From assembly GCF_030272895.1 (NCBI RefSeq), contig NZ_JALRNF010000021.1:1-64000 (forward strand): 64,000 nucleotides of DNA, given 5' to 3'. The position numbers were made by a program, and so were the translations under genes. Of the stretch, positions 47,345 to 56,841 are shown in pieces. The notes under the pieces are model-generated. The model had not been told where the DNA came from. It made no database searches and worked only from the letters and a program-made list of their open reading frames with translations. This stretch comes from Pseudomonas sp. BGr12 (lineage in GTDB: Bacteria > Pseudomonadota > Gammaproteobacteria > Pseudomonadales > Pseudomonadaceae). The stretch's first letter is position 1. Every line of letters begins with the position of its first letter.

Positions 47345-48364
47345 ATGAAATACACATCGTTCGCGCTGTGCCTGCTGACCCTGGCCGGCTGCGCCACCCA
47401 GGAATCCCGGCAAATGCCGGTGCAGATCATGACGGCCGCCCCGGCCAATGCCCAGGACACCGAACTGCCGCGCCGTGAGCAGGTGCTGCGACCACAGGAT
47501 GTGCTCGATGTGATCTTCCATATCAGCACCAGCGGCTCCGATGCCTACCGCATCCAGCCGGGTGACACCGTGGGCCTGGCGTTCCTCTCGGCCAGTTCGC
47601 TCAACGGCAACCAGCTGGTGCTGCCCGACGGCAGCATCGAACTGCCACGGGCCAACACCTCGGTGAACATCGCCGGGCAGACCCCCGACGAGGCTCGCCG
47701 TACCATCCAGCAGGCCTACCGCAACAAGAGCCTGTTCCAGCCCAACCGCGACCAGCTGACCGTACAGGTGATCAGCCCGCTGACCAACGAGCAGAACCTC
47801 AAGAGCGCCCTGAACCACCCGGCCACCGGCATGAGCCGGGAGATCACCGTGGGCACCGACGGCCAGGCCAGCTTCCCCGAGATCGGCTCGGTGCCGCTGC
47901 AGGGCATGACGGTCAATCAGTTGCAAACCTACCTGAACAATCGCTACGCCAGCCTGCCCGGGCGCATGACCGTGGACGTGATGCTCAAGTCTACGGCCGC
48001 CAACGAGGTCTATGTGCTCGGTGAGGTCGGCCAGCCCGGTGCCTACCCGATCCGTCGGCCGATCTCGGTGCTCGAAGCCCTGACCCTGGCCCGCGGCCCG
48101 AACATTAAGGCGCGGCTGGACTCGGTGATGATCCTGCGCCGCAGCGGCAACCAGGTGCAGGCCTTCCCCTACAACGTCGACAAGGCCCTGGATGCCAGCG
48201 CCGCGCAAGTGGCCTACCTGCAACCGGACGACATGCTCTACGTACCCAAGACCAAACTGGCCAGCGCCGGTGACCTGGCCCGGCAACTGGCCGACGTGGT
48301 GCTGTTCCAGGGCTTCGGTTTCAGCTTTGCCTACCGTGTTGACAACAAAGACAGCGACGACTAA
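47345..48364 (+). CDS. Wza-like polysaccharide export lipoprotein
   Basis: A 339-aa outer-membrane export protein with a lipoprotein signal (LLTLAGC, Cys15). The Poly_export region starts at about YRIQPGDTVGLAF and is followed by SLBB-like segments (EVYVLGEVGQPGAYPI). Expected to form the export channel in the outer membrane. CAGGAG precedes the ATG at 47,345. An earlier in-frame open stretch overlaps the ATPase gene and is not coding. Confidence 0.93.
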   Translation: MKYTSFALCLLTLAGCATQESRQMPVQIMTAAPANAQDTELPRREQVLRPQDVLDVIFHISTSGSDAYRIQPGDTVGLAFLSASSLNGNQLVLPDGSIELPRANTSVNIAGQTPDEARRTIQQAYRNKSLFQPNRDQLTVQVISPLTNEQNLKSALNHPATGMSREITVGTDGQASFPEIGSVPLQGMTVNQLQTYLNNRYASLPGRMTVDVMLKSTAANEVYVLGEVGQPGAYPIRRPISVLEALTLARGPNIKARLDSVMILRRSGNQVQAFPYNVDKALDASAAQVAYLQPDDMLYVPKTKLASAGDLARQLADVVLFQGFGFSFAYRVDNKDSDD

Positions 48365-48378
48365 TTCAAGGCGGGTGA

Positions 48379-49977
48379 ATGAGCATGAACACGAAAGAAA
48401 ACTACCTGCATGAATTCTTCAGGATCTTCTTCGCCAACCGCCAGTTGGTGAAGCGGGTGTTCCTGGTCTTTGCAGTGATTGCCCTGCTGTTGCCCCTGGT
48501 GCTCAAACAGAGCTTCGACATCACCGCCGAGGTGATCGTCCAGTCGAAGAAGCTGTCGCAGAGCGATACCAACACCGCCCTGGCCCAGGAGACCGACAAG
48601 TTCATCCCGCCGTCGCTGGCCGACATGGAGACTGAAAGCAACATCCTGCGTTCGCCGACCCTGATCCGCCAGACCATCAGCCAGCTGCGCGACGAAGGCC
48701 AGTACGACCTGCCACCGGGCCTGATGCAGCGCCTGGTGTTCGGCCCGATCAAGAGCCTGGTGGTCAACCCGCTGCGTGAGCATGTGATCAACCCGGTACG
48801 CTCGCTGTTCGGCCTTGAGGTCGACCCGGTGCGCGACACCCAGCTCGACACCCTCACCGACGAGGCGATCAAGGACCTGAAGATCGAAACCCTGCCCGGC
48901 TCCAACGTGGTCTCGGTGACCTACAGCTTCCCCGACCCGAAACTGGGCACCCTGTTCGTCAGCCGGTTGCTGGACAACTACCTGAAAAACCGCCAGAACC
49001 TGCAATCGAACGAACTGCCGCAAGAGTTCTACGAGCAGAAGAAACTGCAGTACCAGGCGCGCATGGATGACCTGGAAAGCAAACGCCTGGGCATGCTCGA
49101 AAGCATCGGCTCGTCCGATCCGAAGGAGGAAATCACCTTCCGCCTCAATGCCATCAACACCGAGGAACAGGCGCTGAACCTGTACCGCGACCGCCTGCTG
49201 CAAAGCAAGCAGTGGCTGGAGTACCTCAAGTCCAGCCTGGCCGCGGCCAGCAACGCCGGCATGCGTGACTTCGCGTTCCCCTACACCTTCACCACCACCG
49301 TCGACAACGTGGCCTTCGAAGACCGCGAGATCAAGCAACTGGGCGAGCAACTGACCACCCTGGTGCTGACCTACGTCAGCGACCTGGCGGTGTTCCAACC
49401 CAACAGCGAGCAGATGGTGCTGCAACGCGAACAGATCGCCAAGACCCGCCAGCAGTTCCTCAAGGTCGTCTCCAACCGCATCAAGGAACGCGAGAAAGAC
49501 CTGGCCGTGGTCCAGGACGTGATCGCCCAGAAGACCCAGCGCATTGCCGACTACAAAGGCCGGGTGCATCAGTTGCAGGAGACCCAGAGCAAGGCGCGTC
49601 AGCTCGACACCGAGATCGACGCCCTGCACAAGGCCTTCTTCACCTACACCCAGCGCTATGAAGAAGCACGTGGCGAGCGCCTGCTGGCGGGCGACCTGTC
49701 CAACGCGCGGATTCTCAGCGCGCCCTACGAGCCATCCGAGGCGGCCTTCCCCAAACCGTTGCTGATCGTGCCGTTCGGCATGCTCACCGGCCTGCTGCTG
49801 GCCATTGCCCTGGTCTATGTGCGTGAGTTCTTCGACCATCGCTTCAAGCATCCGGCGCAGATCGGCCATCAACTGGACCTGCCGGTGTTGCTGGTGATCA
49901 ACGACCAGACCCCGGAAACGCCCAACCCGCACAGCGGCTGGACCTTGCCACGGCTGATCCATTGGGTGCGCAATTGA
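48379..49977 (+). CDS. GumC/Wzz-like chain-length protein
   Basis: A 532-aa inner-membrane co-polymerase. Membrane segments are at about residues 30-47 and 475-497, with a long periplasmic coiled-coil region between them (QEFYEQKKLQYQARMDDLES and REKDLAVVQDVIAQKTQRI). There is no fused kinase domain; the separate ATPase gene lies two genes upstream. It should set the chain length together with the polymerase. The first of two in-frame ATGs is used; AAGGCGGG lies upstream. Confidence 0.93.
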   Translation: MSMNTKENYLHEFFRIFFANRQLVKRVFLVFAVIALLLPLVLKQSFDITAEVIVQSKKLSQSDTNTALAQETDKFIPPSLADMETESNILRSPTLIRQTISQLRDEGQYDLPPGLMQRLVFGPIKSLVVNPLREHVINPVRSLFGLEVDPVRDTQLDTLTDEAIKDLKIETLPGSNVVSVTYSFPDPKLGTLFVSRLLDNYLKNRQNLQSNELPQEFYEQKKLQYQARMDDLESKRLGMLESIGSSDPKEEITFRLNAINTEEQALNLYRDRLLQSKQWLEYLKSSLAAASNAGMRDFAFPYTFTTTVDNVAFEDREIKQLGEQLTTLVLTYVSDLAVFQPNSEQMVLQREQIAKTRQQFLKVVSNRIKEREKDLAVVQDVIAQKTQRIADYKGRVHQLQETQSKARQLDTEIDALHKAFFTYTQRYEEARGERLLAGDLSNARILSAPYEPSEAAFPKPLLIVPFGMLTGLLLAIALVYVREFFDHRFKHPAQIGHQLDLPVLLVINDQTPETPNPHSGWTLPRLIHWVRN

Positions 49978-51062
49978 ACATAGCCCTGACCCCGACCCGG
50001 CCGATCGTCCACCTGCTGAGCAGCGGTGGCTTCTACGGCGCCGAGCGGATGCTGCTGGACCACTGCCAGGCCACCCCGGGACAGCACCAGGTGCTGTTCC
50101 TCGGGGCCCCGCAAGACCTGGTGGCGCGCTTTCGCGCCGCCGGTGTCGCCTGCCAGAGCTGCGACGGCCTCGGCCAATTGCTGGTCGAACTGGGCAAACA
50201 GCGGCACCTGCGGCCGCTGCTCAACGCCCATAACTTCAGGGGCCTGGTGTTCGGCTGGGTGGTCGCCAGGCGCTGGGGCCTGCCGATGGTCAGCACCCAG
50301 CACGGTTTTACCCCCACCAGCCGCAAGCAGCGTCTTTACGGCTGGTTGACCCTGCAACTGTGTCGCACCCGGACCATCGCCCGGGTGGTCTGCGTGGCCG
50401 AGAGTATCGCCGTGCTGCTGCGCCGGGCCGGTGTTGCGGCCAACAAGCTGCAAGTCATTCCCAATGGCCTGCCCGACGCCTGCGCCCTGCCCGATCCCGG
50501 CCACGACGACGGCCGCTGGCTGGCCGGCTATGTCGGTCGGCTGAGCAGTGAAAAGGGCCCCGACCTGTTTCTCGACACCCTGATCCCGCTGTGCCAGCGC
50601 CATCCGCAGCTGGATGCAGTGATGCTCGGTGACGGCCCGCAACGCGATCAGTTGCAGGCGCGCATCGATGCCGCCGGGCTCAACCAGCGTATCCGCCTGC
50701 CGGGCTTTCAGCGCGACATGCGGGCCTGGATGGCGCGCCTGGATGCCCTGGTGATCAGCTCGCGCACCGAAGGCACGCCGATGATCCTGCTCGAAGCCAT
50801 GCAGGATGGCGTACCGGTGGTGGCCTTTGGCGTGGGCGGCATCCCCGATGTCATCGAACACGGCCGCAGCGGCCTGCTGGCCCGGCCACTGGCGGTCGAC
50901 GAACTGGCCGCGCAGCTCGAAGCGCTGCTGCTGGACCCGGCCCAGACCGCCGAACTGATCGCCCAGGCGCGGCACACCCAACGCGAACGTTTTCACCTGC
51001 CGACGCTGGCGCAACGCTGGGCCCGGGTCTACCTGGGCGCGGCCACGGAGACCTGCGCATGA
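49974..51062 (+). CDS. glycosyltransferase family 4
   Basis: A 362-aa GT-B glycosyltransferase. The N-terminal pattern HLLSSGGFYGAERMLLDH and the C-terminal donor site EGTPMILLEAMQDGVPVV, followed by GGIPDVI, are of family GT4. The start is uncertain: TTG at 49,974 overlaps the previous stop by TTGA, fitting translational coupling, while another TTG at 49,962 adds four residues; neither has a strong ribosome site. It adds one sugar of the repeat unit on the cytoplasmic face. Confidence 0.9.
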   Translation: MNIALTPTRPIVHLLSSGGFYGAERMLLDHCQATPGQHQVLFLGAPQDLVARFRAAGVACQSCDGLGQLLVELGKQRHLRPLLNAHNFRGLVFGWVVARRWGLPMVSTQHGFTPTSRKQRLYGWLTLQLCRTRTIARVVCVAESIAVLLRRAGVAANKLQVIPNGLPDACALPDPGHDDGRWLAGYVGRLSSEKGPDLFLDTLIPLCQRHPQLDAVMLGDGPQRDQLQARIDAAGLNQRIRLPGFQRDMRAWMARLDALVISSRTEGTPMILLEAMQDGVPVVAFGVGGIPDVIEHGRSGLLARPLAVDELAAQLEALLLDPAQTAELIAQARHTQRERFHLPTLAQRWARVYLGAATETCA

Positions 51063-52429
51063 TCATTCCCCTGTCGTTGATCGGTCTGTTTGCGATTGCC
51101 GCCCTGGTCCTGCTGGCCAGCCCCTGGCCCTACCTGGCCCCCGGCGCGGCCATCGGCCTGGTCGGCCTGCTGGTGCTGTACCGGCGCCCGGCCTGGGGCC
51201 TGCTGGCGATCATCGCGGTAGTGCCCCTCGAAGGCCTGTTCAAGGACAGCGACCTGTCGGCTGCCAAGCTCATCGGCGCCTCCCTGGCTCTGGTACTGTT
51301 GCTGCAACTGGCGGTCAAGCAGTTGCCCGGCGAGCGCCTGCGCAGCTCCATGTGGCGCCTGCTGCTGGGCTTCATGGCCTTGTACCTGTTGAGTTTCTGG
51401 GCCAGCGACAGCAGCGAGATGTCCCTTGGGCATTTCCGTGAGCTGGCGGTGGGCCTGCTGCTGTTCGCCATCACCCTGCTGATCGGCCGCGAGCTGAACC
51501 TGCCCATGATGTGCCGGCTGGTGACCCTGAGCGTCGGCCTGACCTGCATCATGGCCATGTTCTCCGCCAAGTACCAGGACGAGGGCCGCGCCGCCGGCCT
51601 GCTCTCGGACCCCAACGTATTCGCCATGCTCATCGCCATCGCCGTGCCCATGGCCCTGTGGCTGGTGCTCAACAGCCCCAACCGCTTGCACAGGCTGTTC
51701 TGGATCGCCTGCTGCCTGCTGTTGCTGGCCGGCATGACCAAGACCAACTCGCGCTCGGGCCTGGTGGTGCTGCTGATCAGCCTGGGCATCGTGCTGGTCC
51801 ACTACCGCGAACAGGTCGCCCGCCTGCGCCCGCGTCACCTGGGCTTTGCCATGCTCGGCCTGGCGATCCTGCTGCCCGCCGCCGTGGCGGTGATGCCGGA
51901 CACCTACATCGCCCGGATCCAGTCGCTGACCTACCTCAAGTCCGGGGTCAACGCCTTCAAGGACGACTCCCTGGGCCGGCGCTCTTCCTACATCGTCGTC
52001 GGCAGCAAGATGATCCGCGAGAACCCGCTGCTCGGTTCCGGCCCCGGCACCTTCCCCCTGCACTACGCCACCACCGGCTATGCCAAGGCGTTCTCGGCCA
52101 ATCGCAAGGTCGGCGACCTGTACCGCCGGGCGCACAACACCTACCTGGAAATCTTCAGTGAAGTGGGTGTGCCGGCCGGCCTGCTGTTCACCGCCATGGT
52201 GATCCTGGCCCTGTACAACCTCTGGTACGCCAGGCGGCTGTGGTTGCAGCAGGGCAATCACAAACAGGCCGACATGCTCACCCACCTGTGCATGAGCATG
52301 CTCGCCATCGGCCTGTTCCTGATGTTCCTCAGTGCGCCCAACCACAAGTACCTGTGGATCATGCTCGCGCTGTCCAGTGTCTTGCGCCTGGAAGCCGAGC
52401 GGGCGCGTCTGCCCCAGGAGGCGGCATGA
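51059..52429 (+). CDS. O-antigen ligase/Wzy-like polymerase
   Basis: A 456-aa polytopic protein with about 11-12 helices and the Wzy_C pattern: RAAGLLSDPNVFAMLIAI, NSRSGLVVLLIS, and a periplasmic loop with PLLGSGPGTFPLHY and RAHNTYLEIFSEVG. In this operon it is most likely the polymerase of the repeat unit. Start and stop overlap their neighbours by ATGA. Confidence 0.9.
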   Translation: MIIPLSLIGLFAIAALVLLASPWPYLAPGAAIGLVGLLVLYRRPAWGLLAIIAVVPLEGLFKDSDLSAAKLIGASLALVLLLQLAVKQLPGERLRSSMWRLLLGFMALYLLSFWASDSSEMSLGHFRELAVGLLLFAITLLIGRELNLPMMCRLVTLSVGLTCIMAMFSAKYQDEGRAAGLLSDPNVFAMLIAIAVPMALWLVLNSPNRLHRLFWIACCLLLLAGMTKTNSRSGLVVLLISLGIVLVHYREQVARLRPRHLGFAMLGLAILLPAAVAVMPDTYIARIQSLTYLKSGVNAFKDDSLGRRSSYIVVGSKMIRENPLLGSGPGTFPLHYATTGYAKAFSANRKVGDLYRRAHNTYLEIFSEVGVPAGLLFTAMVILALYNLWYARRLWLQQGNHKQADMLTHLCMSMLAIGLFLMFLSAPNHKYLWIMLALSSVLRLEAERARLPQEAA

Positions 52430-53391
52430 CGCAGATCAGTATCGTCATACCTATGTTCAACGAGGCCCGGCACATTGGCCGCACCCTGCAGTCGGCGCGC
52501 AACGCCGCCGAGGCGGCCGGCCTTGACTGCGAGCTGGTGGTGGTCGACAACGGCTCCAGCGACGACGGCCCGCAGATTGCCCGCAGCCTCGGCGCCCGGG
52601 TTCTGACCTTGCCGGGCCTGACCATCGGCGCCCTGCGCAACCGTGGCGCGGCCACCTGCCAGGGCGAGTGGCTGGCCTTTCTGGATGCCGATATCGAAAT
52701 GCCGCACGACTGGCTGAGCGCACTGTTCGCGCTGCACGCCGACCAGCGTGGCGATGTCTTCGCCCTGGACTGCGACACCCCGCGCCAGGCGCCCTGGTTC
52801 GCCCGCGCCTGGCAGCGCCGCACCCTGCGCGCCGGGCGCGTCGAGCACCGGGCGCAATGGCTGCCGACCCCCAACCTGCTGATGCAGCGTCACTGGTTCG
52901 ACCAGGTGGGCGGCTTCAACGAGCACCTGCGCACCGGCGAAGACAAGGACCTGACCTTGCGCCTGGGCCATGCCGGCGCACGGCTGCTGGCCCTGCGCGA
53001 GCCGGCCGCCCTGCACTGGGGCTACGAAGGCAGCTGGAGCGAATGGCTGGGCAAGGAGATGTGGCGCCAGGGCAGCCAGTTGCAGCTGCTGCGCAGCAAT
53101 GGCGTGAGCCTGCGCCTGTTGCGCTTCCCGCTGTTGTCGGTGGGTGCCTGGACCCTGGACTTCATGGCCCTGTCGGCCTTGCTCGATGGCTTCCCCCATG
53201 TGGCGCTGTTCCTGCTGCTGATCAGCGCCCTGCCGGCCCTGGCCTTGAGCCTGCGCCAGAGCCTGAGCCACAACGACTTGTTGTTCAGCCTGCAGCTGTG
53301 GGGCCTGCACTGGATTCGCCTGCACCTGGCCGGCGCGGCCTTCGTGCTCAGTCTGTTCAACTGGAACGCAAGGAGGCCCGCCCGTGGCTGA
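52426..53391 (+). CDS. glycosyltransferase family 2
   Basis: A 321-aa GT-A enzyme: ISIVIPMFNEARHIGRTL at the N-terminus, the DXD region FLDADIEM, and the acceptor segment GGFNEHLRTGEDKDL. Two hydrophobic stretches near the C-terminus (about 250-310) suggest membrane attachment. Its ATG overlaps the polymerase stop. It adds a sugar to the lipid-linked repeat unit. Confidence 0.92.
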   Translation: MTQISIVIPMFNEARHIGRTLQSARNAAEAAGLDCELVVVDNGSSDDGPQIARSLGARVLTLPGLTIGALRNRGAATCQGEWLAFLDADIEMPHDWLSALFALHADQRGDVFALDCDTPRQAPWFARAWQRRTLRAGRVEHRAQWLPTPNLLMQRHWFDQVGGFNEHLRTGEDKDLTLRLGHAGARLLALREPAALHWGYEGSWSEWLGKEMWRQGSQLQLLRSNGVSLRLLRFPLLSVGAWTLDFMALSALLDGFPHVALFLLLISALPALALSLRQSLSHNDLLFSLQLWGLHWIRLHLAGAAFVLSLFNWNARRPARG

Positions 53392-54520
53392 GTTCATTTT
53401 CTGGCTGTGCCTGTTGTTGCCTTTCTATGCCTGGCTGGGCTATCCGCTGCTGCTCACCCTCGCCGCCCCCTTGTTCCGTCGTCACCAACCCGGCCCATTG
53501 GCGCCGCAACGGGTCAGCGTGGTCGTGGCCGCGCACAACGAAGAACGCAATATCGACAACAAGCTGCGCAACCTGCTGGCGCAGGACTGCCCGGTCGCCA
53601 GCCTGCAGATCATCGTCGCCAGCGACGGCTCCAGCGATCGCACCGTGGAGCTGGCGCGGCGCTTCGACGACCCGCGCATCCAGGTCCTGGACCTGCCGCG
53701 CATGGGCAAGAACAGCGTGCTCAACGTCGCGGTCAGCCAGTGCACGGGCGATATCCTGGTGTTCACCGATGCCGACGTGCACTGGATCGACGGCACCCTG
53801 GCGGCCTTGCTGGCACCTTTCGCCGACCCCGAGGTGGGCGGCACCGTCGGCAAGATGATCATCCCCGTCGCCGGCAAGGGCCTGAGTGTGGGTGAAAGCC
53901 TGTACCGCCATTACGAAGCCTGGCTGCGCCGGGTGGAAAGCCATACCGGCTGCACGGTGTCGGCCGACGGCGCCCTGCAGGCCCTGCGCCGCGAGCTGTA
54001 CCAGCCGATTCCGGCGCGGGTCAACGACGACTTCTATATCAACACCTGCGCCCCGGTGGCCGGCAAGCGCGTGGTCTATGTCGACGAGGCCCAGGTGCTG
54101 GACCAGGGCGTGGACGAAGCCGAGCGTCAGTTCAGCCGCCGCCAGCGCGTCACCGTCGGCGGTCTGATCAGCCTGGCTGCCCGGCGCGAGCTGCTCAACC
54201 CCTTTAAGCACGGCCTGTATGCCATCGCCCTGATCAGCCACAAGCTGATCCGCCGCCTGGCGCCGGTGCTGTTGCTGCCCTTGTTGCTGGCCAACTTCTG
54301 GCTGCTCGATGACCACGGCTTCTATCACCTGACCTTGCTGGCCCAGCTACTCGGTTACACCGTCGCCGTGGCCGGTCTGCTGGATGAGCGCCGGCGCTTG
54401 CCCAAGCCGTTTCGCCTGGCCGCCTTCGTGCTGGTGACCCTGGCCGGCATGAGCGTGGGCCTGTGGCAGTTCCTGCGCGGGCACAGCTACAACCAATGGA
54501 ACCCGGACCAGACCCGATGA
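53384..54520 (+). CDS. membrane-bound glycosyltransferase family 2
   Basis: A 378-aa GT2 protein with an N-terminal helix (residues 5-30), a catalytic domain (VSVVVAAHNEERNIDNKL, DXD in VFTDADVHW, ED-like VNDDFYI and the Q..RR-type motif ERQFSRRQRV) and three C-terminal helices. This is the layout of processive or polymer-type synthases such as those for cellulose or hyaluronan. Starts at a GTG with a perfect AAGGAGG site. Confidence 0.92.
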   Translation: MAEFIFWLCLLLPFYAWLGYPLLLTLAAPLFRRHQPGPLAPQRVSVVVAAHNEERNIDNKLRNLLAQDCPVASLQIIVASDGSSDRTVELARRFDDPRIQVLDLPRMGKNSVLNVAVSQCTGDILVFTDADVHWIDGTLAALLAPFADPEVGGTVGKMIIPVAGKGLSVGESLYRHYEAWLRRVESHTGCTVSADGALQALRRELYQPIPARVNDDFYINTCAPVAGKRVVYVDEAQVLDQGVDEAERQFSRRQRVTVGGLISLAARRELLNPFKHGLYAIALISHKLIRRLAPVLLLPLLLANFWLLDDHGFYHLTLLAQLLGYTVAVAGLLDERRRLPKPFRLAAFVLVTLAGMSVGLWQFLRGHSYNQWNPDQTR

Positions 54521-54529
54521 GAGCCTGAC

Positions 54530-55540
54530 ATGCCGATCAAGACCAGTCTCAAGCGTGCCAGCGGTTGGCTCTACCTGAACTCCCCCAAAGGCCGTAATCA
54601 ACTGCGCGGCGCCGGCGTGATCCTGATGCTGCACCGGGTGCTGGCCGACGACATCAGCGCGGCCCTGCCCCACCGCAATGAACTCTGCGTCGGCCCCGAG
54701 GCATTCGAGCGCCTGCTGCGCTGGCTGCACCGGCATTTTGATTGCGTGCACCTGATGGACCTGCTCAAGGTCCATGAGCAGCCGCGCGGCCAGCAACGGC
54801 CCAAGGTCGCCCTGACCTTCGACGATGGCTGGCGCGACAACGCCCTCAATGCCTTTCCCTTGCTGCAACAGTACAAGGTGCCGGCGAGCATTTTCCTCTC
54901 CACCGACTACATCGGCAGCCGCCAGCGCTTCTGGTGGGAAAGCCTGGGCGAGACCTTGTGGGGCAGCCACGGCGAAGTGCCGCGCCGGGCGCTGGTCGAA
55001 CAACTGCGCAAGATCGGCCGGCCGCTGCCGGCGGCCTGGTTCATGAACGAGCGCGAGCAGGCCCGCAGCCAGATCCTGGCCAGGTACCTGCAAAGCCTCA
55101 AGTCGCTACCGCCCCAGGCCCTGCACCTGTTGACCGACACCTGCCCGGCCGAATCCCTGCCCCAGGCCCTGGACTGGAACCAGGTGCGCCTGCTGGAGAA
55201 CTCCGGGCTGATCAGCTTCGGCCCCCACGGTGCCAGCCACGCCCTGCTGCCGGGGCTCGACGACCAGCGCCTGGAAGAAGAACTGACCCGCAGCCATTTC
55301 GCCCTGCAGCAAGGCTGCAAGCAGCCGTTGCCGGTGTACTGCTACCCCAATGGCGACCACGATGCGCGGGTACGCGAACGCTTGAGAGCGCACCGCTACC
55401 CCTTCGCCCTGGGCACCCAGGCCGGCATCTGCCAGGGCCATGACGACCCCCTGGCGCTGCCGCGCATCAGCGTCAGCCAGCGCACCGCCAGCCGGCCGTC
55501 GCTGCTGGCCTGGCGGATCAGTCGCGGAGGGCGCACATGA
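54530..55540 (+). CDS. polysaccharide deacetylase (CE4/NodB-like)
   Basis: A 336-aa NodB-fold protein. The motif VALTFDDGW (Asp98/Asp99) is the metal/catalytic aspartate site; FGPHGASHALL provides the histidines that normally read SHTxSH; CYPNGDHD matches the later motif. It lacks an evident signal peptide, so it would act in the cytoplasm on a lipid-linked or nucleotide sugar, unlike the secreted CE4 enzymes. In the operon it may remove N-acetyl groups from the polymer repeat. Its end overlaps the flippase start by ATGA. Confidence 0.9.
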   Translation: MPIKTSLKRASGWLYLNSPKGRNQLRGAGVILMLHRVLADDISAALPHRNELCVGPEAFERLLRWLHRHFDCVHLMDLLKVHEQPRGQQRPKVALTFDDGWRDNALNAFPLLQQYKVPASIFLSTDYIGSRQRFWWESLGETLWGSHGEVPRRALVEQLRKIGRPLPAAWFMNEREQARSQILARYLQSLKSLPPQALHLLTDTCPAESLPQALDWNQVRLLENSGLISFGPHGASHALLPGLDDQRLEEELTRSHFALQQGCKQPLPVYCYPNGDHDARVRERLRAHRYPFALGTQAGICQGHDDPLALPRISVSQRTASRPSLLAWRISRGGRT

Positions 55541-56841
55541 GCCGCAACAGCTATATGCGCCACCTGTTGCTGAGCATGGGCACGCGCCTGGCGATGATCG
55601 CCCTGCGCCTGCTGCGCAACGTGCTCCTGGCACGCATCCTCGGCCCCAGCGAACGCGGGCTGTTCGCCCTGCTCAGCACCCTGCCCGACCTGATCAGCGC
55701 GGCCACCAGCGGTGGCCTGAACACCGCCGTCGGCTACCAGGCGGCCAAGCAGCGCTCCATGGGCCTGCTGCTCAGCCAGGTGCTGATCTTCGGCTGCCTG
55801 GTGGCCGGCGCCCTGACCTTGATCTGCGTGGCCCTGGCGCGCACCTTCGGCACCGAACTGGAAGTCACCACCCAGCTCGGCCTGCTGGCCTGGCTGTTGC
55901 TGCTCGCCGTCCCCTTGACCGTACTCAAGAGCGGCCTGTTGACCCTGCACAACGCCACCGGCGGGGTCGGCGCCTTCAATGCCCTGCGCCTGACCGAATC
56001 GCTGGTGCCGCTGTTGTTGTTCGTCGGCCTGTTCTGGATGTGGCAGAACGCGGCCCTGGAAGCGGCGCTGATCAGCTGGCTGCTGGGCCTGAGCCTGGTG
56101 GTGGTGCTGGGCCTGTACTGGCTTGCGCGCCAGCACTCGATCCGCCTGTGCTGGGACCGCAGCGGCCAGCGCGAACTGCTCAGCTACAGTGCCAAGAGCC
56201 ACCCGGACCTGTTGTTCCAGCAGGTGATCCTGCGCTCGGACTACCTGTTCATCAGCGCCATGCTCGGCAGCGCCGCCCTGGGCCATTACGCCATGGCCAG
56301 CGCCGCCGCCGAACTCTTGCTGATCGTCCCCGAAGCGGTGACCACGCCGCTGATGAAGCGTCTGCTGCAACAGGACGCCGGCATGGACAAGCTCACCCCG
56401 CTGGCCCTGCGCCTGACCGCCACGGTAATGCTCGGCGCGTGCCTGAGCATGGCGCTGATCGGCGAGTGGCTGATCGTCACCCTGTTCGGCGCCGAGTACC
56501 AACCGGCCTACCCGGCGCTGCTGGCCCTGCTGCCCGGGCTGTTCGGCCTGTGCTATGCGAGCATCCTGCGCCTGGACCTGCTGGGCAAGAACCGCCCCGG
56601 CACCGTGTCGCTGATGATGGGTGTGGGCGCTGCGCTGAACCTGGTGCTCAACGTCTTGCTGATCCCGGCCTACGGCATCGTCGGCGCCGCCATGGCCTCG
56701 TCCATCGCCTACCTGGCGGTGACCCTGGCGATGCTGCTGCTGTACTGCAAGCTCAGCGGCGTAGCGCTGTGGCAGACCCTGCTGGTGCTGCCCAGCGACC
56801 TGTCGCCGCTGCGCCAGATGCTGCAACGCAGGCCCGCATGA
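55537..56841 (+). CDS. Wzx-like polysaccharide flippase
   Basis: A 434-aa MOP/polysaccharide transporter with about 12 helices. The N-terminus (RLLRNVLLARILGPSERGLF) and the final helices (GIVGAAMASSIAYLAV) are typical of lipopolysaccharide and exopolysaccharide flippases. Moves the lipid-linked repeat unit across the inner membrane. Starts and ends with ATGA overlaps. Confidence 0.92.
   Translation: MSRNSYMRHLLLSMGTRLAMIALRLLRNVLLARILGPSERGLFALLSTLPDLISAATSGGLNTAVGYQAAKQRSMGLLLSQVLIFGCLVAGALTLICVALARTFGTELEVTTQLGLLAWLLLLAVPLTVLKSGLLTLHNATGGVGAFNALRLTESLVPLLLFVGLFWMWQNAALEAALISWLLGLSLVVVLGLYWLARQHSIRLCWDRSGQRELLSYSAKSHPDLLFQQVILRSDYLFISAMLGSAALGHYAMASAAAELLLIVPEAVTTPLMKRLLQQDAGMDKLTPLALRLTATVMLGACLSMALIGEWLIVTLFGAEYQPAYPALLALLPGLFGLCYASILRLDLLGKNRPGTVSLMMGVGAALNLVLNVLLIPAYGIVGAAMASSIAYLAVTLAMLLLYCKLSGVALWQTLLVLPSDLSPLRQMLQRRPA

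Noticed and set aside
55440..56837. In-frame extension upstream of the hydrolase-like gene
   Set aside because: It overlaps the flippase and deacetylase in another frame, its residues are mostly Arg, Ala, Pro and Gly, and a signal peptide begins exactly at 56,838.
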